Assembly (NCBI RefSeq): GCF_014837165.1
Contig: NZ_JACSPM010000001.1
Coordinates: 463,618-527,617, forward strand
Direction of reading: 5' to 3'
DNA from: Microbacterium gallinarum
GTDB lineage: Bacteria > Actinomycetota > Actinomycetes > Actinomycetales > Microbacteriaceae
Length of the DNA: 64,000 nucleotides
In this document: in pieces, positions 59,757 through 64,000 of the stretch
Numbering within the stretch: position 1 is the first letter of the stretch
Layout of the letters: each line of letters begins with the position of its first letter
The notes under the pieces: model-generated
The model's database searches: none
What the model was told of the DNA's origin: nothing
The model's input: the letters and a program-made list of their open reading frames with translations, nothing else
Position numbers and translations under genes: made by a program

Positions 59757-61577
59757 CTACCGCGCGAGCGGGACTTCGATGAGCTGCCGCCCGCCCGCGG
59801 GGGCGGTGAGCGCCTGGTCGAGCGCGGTGCGGGTCGTCACGCGCTGGTACTCCCAGCCGTACGCGCGCGCGAGGTGCTCGAGGCGCACCGAGTGCGGCGT
59901 GTACAGCACGCGGTCCATCGCGTCCGCGCCGGCGACTCCCGCGACCTCGAGGCCGTCGAAGATCGTGCCACCGCCGTCGTTGCCGACGATGACCTGGATG
60001 CGCGGCTCGGTCTCGCCGGGTGGGAGCAGCAGCGCACCGACGTCGTGCAGCAGCGCGAGATCGCCGAGCAGCACTCGCGTGACGCCGGGACGCCCGGCGG
60101 TCTGGCTCGCGAGCGCGATGCCCGTCGCCGTCGCGACCGTTCCGTCGATGCCGGCGAGACCGCGGTTCGCATGCACCGGCACCTTCTTGCCGCCGAGGAG
60201 GTCGTCGGCGACGCGCACCAGGCGGGAGGAGCCGAACATCAGCCGGTCGTGCGGCCAGGTCGCGCGCCACACCGCGTCGACGAGGACGGCCCGGTCGATC
60301 GGTGCGCGCGCCGCCGCCAGTTCGGCGGCGATCGCGCCGAGCCGTTCCTGCGGCACCGCGGACGTGAGCCCCTCGGCGTCGGGCGGCGGCGGAGCGAGAT
60401 CGACGGATGCCTCGCGCGACGCATGGAGCCAGGCGCCGAGCCACTCCCGATCGGCGTCGCCGGTCGCGACGGCGACGGTGTCGACCGCGGTCGTGGCGCC
60501 GTTGAGGTTGAGCGGCTCGCCCGGGCCGCGCAGCGCGATGACCTCGACCTCGGGGTCGGAGAGGAGCGCGGCCACCTCGCGGCTGAGGGTCGGATGGCCG
60601 AGCACGATCGCGCGCTCCACGCGCCCGCCGAGCTCGGGATCACGCAGCAGCGCGCGGTAGCCGTGGACGAGGTACCGGCCGAAACGCGCACCGCTGACGA
60701 TCTCGGCGATGAGCGGCCATCCGCCCGCGTGCGCGAGCACCTCGGCATCGGGGCCGGCGTCCGATCCGGCGACGACGACCGTGCGCGGTCCGCGCACGAC
60801 CACGAACGGCTGCTCCTCGGGATCGTCGGGCACGTCCGAGACGCCGATCCCGCCGCCGCCTTGATAGAGCGCACCGGATGCCTCGTCCGCCGCCGCCACG
60901 TCGGGAGCAGGCGGGCCGTCGGGGTCATCGTCGGTGGTCGACGCGAGTTCGGCGGTCGGCACGCCGAACCACGCAGGGAGGTCGCCGGCGAGCGGCTCAC
61001 GGTAGGGAAGGTTGAGGTGCACGGGCCCGGCCGAGCGCAGACCCGCGCCCAGCGCGGCCGCGACGGCCTCTTCGGCGACGCGCCGGAGCATGACGCTCTG
61101 CTCTTCGTCCCCCTCGGTGTCGCAGCCCTCGGGCACGGGAAGGTCGGCCTCGTACCGCACGCTCGGCGAGAACATGCCCGGCTGCCGCGTCGTCTGGTTC
61201 GCCCCCACTCCGCGCAGCTCGGGTGGCCGGTCGGCGGTGAGCAGCAGCAGCGGCACACCGGCGTGGTGGGCCTCGAGCGCAGCGGGCATGAGGTTGGCGA
61301 CGGCGGTGCCGGACGTGCAGACCACGGCCGCCGGCATCCGTGATTCTCGTCCGATGCCGAGCGCCGTGAAGCCCGCCACACGCTCGTCCACGCGCACATG
61401 CAGGCGCACCGCTCCGCGCCGCTCGAGCTCGGCGGCGACGAGGGCGAGCGCCTGCGAGCGGGATCCCGGGCTGAGCACGATGTGCTCGACGCCGAGTTCG
61501 ACGAGTCGGCACAGCAGTGCCGCGGCGGCATCGGTGGCGGCGGAGGCGAGTCCGCTCTCGCCGCTGATCTCGGTCAG
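59757..61577 (-). CDS. menD: 2-succinyl-5-enolpyruvyl-6-hydroxy-3-cyclohexene-1-carboxylate synthase, probable CTG start
   Basis: A thiamine diphosphate enzyme of 606 residues if it starts at CTG 61577. Seen are VLSPGSRSQAL, catalytic glutamate E65 (DERVAG), and the cofactor region LLGDLALLHDVGALL ... IVGNDGGGTIFDGL. The first conventional codon, GTG 61478, would cut into the conserved HIVLSPGSRS strand. The extra 33 codons encode the usual N-terminal helix, ATDAAAALLCRLVELGVEHI. The CTG overlaps the upstream stop as CTGA, just where ATGA would be expected, with GCGGAG eight bases before. It makes SEPHCHC from isochorismate and 2-oxoglutarate. Confidence 0.9.
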   Translation of the reverse strand: MTEISGESGLASAATDAAAALLCRLVELGVEHIVLSPGSRSQALALVAAELERRGAVRLHVRVDERVAGFTALGIGRESRMPAAVVCTSGTAVANLMPAALEAHHAGVPLLLLTADRPPELRGVGANQTTRQPGMFSPSVRYEADLPVPEGCDTEGDEEQSVMLRRVAEEAVAAALGAGLRSAGPVHLNLPYREPLAGDLPAWFGVPTAELASTTDDDPDGPPAPDVAAADEASGALYQGGGGIGVSDVPDDPEEQPFVVVRGPRTVVVAGSDAGPDAEVLAHAGGWPLIAEIVSGARFGRYLVHGYRALLRDPELGGRVERAIVLGHPTLSREVAALLSDPEVEVIALRGPGEPLNLNGATTAVDTVAVATGDADREWLGAWLHASREASVDLAPPPPDAEGLTSAVPQERLGAIAAELAAARAPIDRAVLVDAVWRATWPHDRLMFGSSRLVRVADDLLGGKKVPVHANRGLAGIDGTVATATGIALASQTAGRPGVTRVLLGDLALLHDVGALLLPPGETEPRIQVIVGNDGGGTIFDGLEVAGVAGADAMDRVLYTPHSVRLEHLARAYGWEYQRVTTRTALDQALTAPAGGRQLIEVPLAR

Positions 61578-62053
61578 TTGACGGCTCCGCGCTGGCCGCG
61601 CTCGTCACCTTCGTCCGACGGGCGGACGGGCGGATCGGCGGGAGCGTCGGCCGGCGGCGCCGAGGCGGTCGGCGACGTGTCGGCCGCGGCGGGTCCGGTT
61701 GCAGCGGCGGGTCCGTCGATGCTCCACCGCGGGTCGTCGGCCTCGGCGTCGAGCTGTGCGAGCTCTTCCTCGAGGCGGCGGATGCGCTCGTCCTGGTCGC
61801 TCACCGCGCCGATGCGTCCGAGGAACTCGGGATCGTCGTCGGGTGCGCGTCGTGCGGCGAGCGCGGCGCGGCGCGTGCGGCCGACGAGCAGCCAGAGCAC
61901 ACCGCCGAGCACGGGGATGAACACGACGATGAGGATCCAGATGGGCTTGCTCACACCGCGGTGCCTCGTGGGAGGCTGCACCGCGCAGTCCACGATCGTA
62001 TAGACCCAGAAAGCCGTCGCCGCCAGGGCCAGGATGAGCAGGGCCCGTGTCAT
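61574..62053 (-). CDS. PLDc_N domain membrane protein
   Basis: A 159-residue protein with two spans (about residues 3-24 and 40-60) of the phospholipase D N-terminal (PLDc_N) type, with WVYTIVDCAVQPP between them. The catalytic phospholipase domains are absent. A coiled-coil stretch (DERIRRLEEELAQLDAEA) and a proline/alanine-rich tail follow. The ATG at 62053 lies seven bases after TAGGAT; an ATG nine bases further upstream falls inside the promoter box. Its stop overlaps the CTG start of menD, so the two are coupled, although no functional link is known. Confidence 0.87.
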   Translation of the reverse strand: MTRALLILALAATAFWVYTIVDCAVQPPTRHRGVSKPIWILIVVFIPVLGGVLWLLVGRTRRAALAARRAPDDDPEFLGRIGAVSDQDERIRRLEEELAQLDAEADDPRWSIDGPAAATGPAAADTSPTASAPPADAPADPPVRPSDEGDERGQRGAVN

Positions 62054-62162
62054 GCTCCCCATCCTAGGCGAGCATCGTGCGGCGCGGCCCTGTCGTGACC
62101 GAACCGTCGTCTGGGTGGGCCGCCCCGCCGGAACGCACTGCCGGCTCGATTACGATGGACGC

Positions 62163-62453
62163 GTGAAAGCCCGGTCCGCCCTCGTCTACACGGTGCTGCG
62201 GCTCCTCGCCTTCCTGGTGCCGTTCGGCCTGCTGATGCTGCTGCCGATCATGCGCGAGTACTACTGGCTCGCCGCGATCTTCGCCGCGCTCATCGGCCTG
62301 AGCCTGTCGATGCTGTTCCTGCGCCGTCCGCTCGACCAGATGAGCGCGGGCATCGCTGAGCGCCGTGACCGATCGCGCGCTGAGCGAGCGGTGAGCGACG
62401 AAGATGCAGAGGATGCCGCGGCCGGCCCCTCCGAGTCCCGCTCCGGCGACTGA
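62163..62453 (+). CDS. DUF4229 domain-containing membrane protein
   Basis: A 96-residue protein with two spans (about residues 10-30 and 36-56), a basic turn FLRRPLDQM and an acidic, serine-rich cytoplasmic tail. The pattern LVYTVLRLLAFLVPFGLLMLL ... YYWLAAIFAALIGLSLSMLFL matches DUF4229, a short actinobacterial family often encoded beside menA and menD. The function is unknown. The GTG start follows TACGAT by six bases, so the transcript is leaderless. It lies between the PLDc_N gene and menA. Confidence 0.87.
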   Translation: MKARSALVYTVLRLLAFLVPFGLLMLLPIMREYYWLAAIFAALIGLSLSMLFLRRPLDQMSAGIAERRDRSRAERAVSDEDAEDAAAGPSESRSGD

Positions 62454-62483
62454 CTCCGGCGTGCGCCGGCGCCCGGCGGGTGC

Positions 62484-63464
62484 TCAGCCGACGAGCGCCC
62501 ACGCGAGGAACGCCGCGTAGGCGAGCGAGGTCAGCGACGTGAGCCCGAGCGCGACCACCAGTTCGCGCGGGTCGCGGTAGGTCCACACGATCAGGATGGC
62601 CGGGAGCGCTGCCAGCAGCACGAGCAGCGACAGCCACGCGATCGGATAGAAGAGCGCGAGATAGGCGGCGATCACGAACGGCGCGAGCACGAAGATCGTG
62701 AACAGCCAGCGCGTGGCCGTGCGGCCGATGAGGGTCGTGAGAGTGCGCTTGCCCGATGCGCGGTCCTGGTCGATGTCGCGCAGGTTGTTCGCGAGCAGCA
62801 CGGCGCACGCCAGCAGACCGATGGCGACGGCTCCGAACCACGCCTCCTGCGGCAGGGCGAACGCCTGCACCCAGGTCGTGCCGAGCGTCGCGACCAGTCC
62901 GAAGAACACGAAGACGAAGAGCTCGCCCAGGCCGTAGTAGCCGTACGGCCGCTTGCCGCCGGTGTAGAACCACGCGGCGAGGATGCACGCGGCACCGACG
63001 GCGAGGAACCACCACTGCTGGGTGCGGATCGTGATGGCCAGGCCGGCGATCGCGGCGATCGCGAAGAAGACCAGCGCGACGGTCAGCACCGCGCGGGGCT
63101 TCGCCTTGCGCGATGCCGTGAGCCGGGCCGGACCGACCCGGTGGTCGTCGGTTCCCCGGATGCCGTCGCTGTAGTCGTTGGCGTAGTTGACGCCGATCTG
63201 CAGCGACACTGACACGATGAGGCAGAACAGCGCGATCACCCAGTGGAACACGTCCACGACGAGGATCGCGGCCGCGGTGCCGACGACGACGGGGCTGATC
63301 GCGAGGGGCAGCGTGCGCAGACGGGCCGCGCCGATCCAGTCGCGCGCGGTCGCCGGCTCGACGGCGCGGGGATCACCCGACTGGCGCGCCTTCTGCGGGT
63401 TGCCGCGGGAGGGCTGCTTCTTCGGACCGGGATGCTTGCGCTTCTTGCTGGAGGTGCCTGCCAC
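62484..63464 (-). CDS. menA: 1,4-dihydroxy-2-naphthoate polyprenyltransferase
   Basis: A 326-residue UbiA-superfamily membrane enzyme with about nine spans. The first aspartate motif is NYANDYSDGIRG (N96, D97, D100) and the second NNLRDIDQD; both bind magnesium and the polyprenyl diphosphate. The N-terminal 40 residues are basic and lysine-rich. It attaches the prenyl chain to dihydroxynaphthoate, with loss of the carboxyl group, to give demethylmenaquinone. The GTG start lies eight bases after TAGGAT on the minus strand. Confidence 0.96.
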   Translation of the reverse strand: MAGTSSKKRKHPGPKKQPSRGNPQKARQSGDPRAVEPATARDWIGAARLRTLPLAISPVVVGTAAAILVVDVFHWVIALFCLIVSVSLQIGVNYANDYSDGIRGTDDHRVGPARLTASRKAKPRAVLTVALVFFAIAAIAGLAITIRTQQWWFLAVGAACILAAWFYTGGKRPYGYYGLGELFVFVFFGLVATLGTTWVQAFALPQEAWFGAVAIGLLACAVLLANNLRDIDQDRASGKRTLTTLIGRTATRWLFTIFVLAPFVIAAYLALFYPIAWLSLLVLLAALPAILIVWTYRDPRELVVALGLTSLTSLAYAAFLAWALVG

Positions 63465-63579
63465 GAATCGTCATCCTAGAGGGCGACGCGATGAGCCGCC
63501 GCGAAGCGACGCCGGGTTGTGGACATGCGTCGGCACAAGCCCCTCCCTGCACGCGCCCTGCGCGCGCACAATGGCTGCC

Positions 63580-63972
63580 ATGCTGAGCATCGGAACGATC
63601 GTGCTGACGGTCGAGGACATCGCCCGCGCCGGCGACTTCTGGCGGAGTGCCCTGGGCTACGTGAACCGGGGCGAGCCGAGCGATGACTGGCTCATCCTCG
63701 ACCCGCCGGGAAAGGCGGACTGGGCGTCACCGGGGGCGAGCCTGGCCCTCTCGGTCACGGGCTATCCGCAGCACTATCCCCCGCGCATCCACCTCGACCT
63801 GTACGCCGAGGACCAGGCGGCCGAGGTGCGCCGGCTGCGGGCGCTCGGCGCACGCGAGGTCGACTGGCACGACTACCCCGAGGACGCCGACTGGATCGTG
63901 CTCGAAGACACCGAGGGCAACCGCTTCTGCGTGGTCGACACCGGCCCCTACCCCGGCTCCCCTGCCCGGTGA
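63580..63972 (+). CDS. VOC family (glyoxalase/bleomycin-resistance-like) protein
   Basis: A 130-residue protein of the vicinal oxygen chelate fold. Strands and helices alternate as IGTIVLTVEDIARAGDFWRSALGY, then LILDPPGKADWASPGASLALSVTG, then RIHLDLYAEDQAAEVRRLRALG and the closing DWIVLEDTEGNRFCVVDTG. H and E residues in HLDLYAED and LEDTEGNRFCV are plausible metal ligands. The substrate is unknown. The ATG at 63580 is seven bases after CACAAT; the ATG at 63571 would place it closer to the box. After the stop only 28 bases remain in the window. Confidence 0.88.
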   Translation: MLSIGTIVLTVEDIARAGDFWRSALGYVNRGEPSDDWLILDPPGKADWASPGASLALSVTGYPQHYPPRIHLDLYAEDQAAEVRRLRALGAREVDWHDYPEDADWIVLEDTEGNRFCVVDTGPYPGSPAR

Positions 63973-64000
63973 CGGCCCCGCGATCTGAGCGGAAGCCGCG

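Noticed and set aside
14..62420. GGATGCCGC as an FtsK-orienting (KOPS-like) polar sequence
   Set aside because: Copies occur in both orientations with no obvious strand bias in this window, so a polar role is not supported.
1..64000. Prophage, insertion sequence or integrated plasmid
   Set aside because: No integrase, transposase or phage structural gene was found, and the tRNA genes are not flanked by attachment-site duplications that I can see.

Overview
The window is about 70% G+C, with short intergenic gaps, an abundance of genes that begin six or seven bases after a TAnnnT box (leaderless transcripts), and the gene content of a Gram-positive actinobacterium. Menaquinone synthesis, DevR/DevS-type signalling, lipoprotein-anchored sugar uptake and the protein similarities I recognise all point to the Microbacteriaceae, most likely Microbacterium or a close relative. 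This assignment is my inference. No rRNA, CRISPR array, prophage or insertion sequence was seen; three tRNA genes are present.

Layout. 1-5500: end of an amidase, a PadR-controlled ABC exporter operon (PadR, DUF1048 protein, ATPase, permease), an EI24-type membrane protein and a GT1 glycosyltransferase. 5535-15935: the most striking region, a compact hypoxia/dormancy-type cluster. It has two universal stress protein genes, a flavodoxin, a beta-CASP RNase-like protein, a CPBP membrane protease, a small membrane protein, a DevR-type response regulator with a GAF-domain DevS-type sensor kinase, a TM2 protein and a metal P-type ATPase. Four copies of a near-palindromic 14-bp box resembling the mycobacterial DosR/DevR site lie in front of the effector operons. 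16064-20156: an NCS1 permease and amidohydrolase operon, with a coupled tiny ORF, divergent from its own TetR regulator. 20281-30531: a saccharopine-dehydrogenase-like reductase, tRNA-Met, tRNA-Thr, an M23 peptidase, an inositol monophosphatase, a truncated ScyD/ScyE-type gene, an FAD oxidoreductase, a membrane protein, tRNA-Tyr, a PfkB kinase with an FBP-domain protein, and a BASS-family transporter. 30565-36575: a maltodextrin operon (MalE, MalF, MalG and a GH13 glucosidase) behind two LacI-type operators. 36847-46715: YajQ, a secreted beta-propeller-like protein, a YcgQ/YcgR-type permease pair, a 1404-residue secreted GH127 enzyme behind a LacI-type operator, and a Ser/Thr kinase. 46970-51165: a hypothetical protein, an HdeD-lipase fusion, a membrane protein and an alpha/beta hydrolase. 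51222-63464: ferredoxin-NADP reductase followed by much of the menaquinone pathway (polyprenyl diphosphate synthase, MenG, MenF, MenD, MenA), interrupted by a PadR/membrane-protein pair, a methyltransferase, PPK2 and small membrane proteins. The window ends with a VOC-family protein.

How the genes work together. The menaquinone genes would supply the respiratory quinone: MenF makes isochorismate, MenD uses it, MenA prenylates dihydroxynaphthoate with the chain made by the polyprenyl synthase, and MenG methylates the product. MenB, MenC, MenE and MenH are not in the window. The DevS/DevR pair plausibly senses low oxygen or redox state through a haem-type GAF domain and switches on stress proteins, a flavodoxin, RNA turnover and metal export. 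The maltodextrin operon imports and hydrolyses alpha-glucans, and the GH127 enzyme probably releases arabinofuranose outside the cell; both appear to be under LacI-family repressors encoded elsewhere.

Most protein functions rest on motif recognition by eye. Start codons were chosen from ribosome binding sites, translational overlaps or leaderless promoter spacing and could be wrong for some genes.
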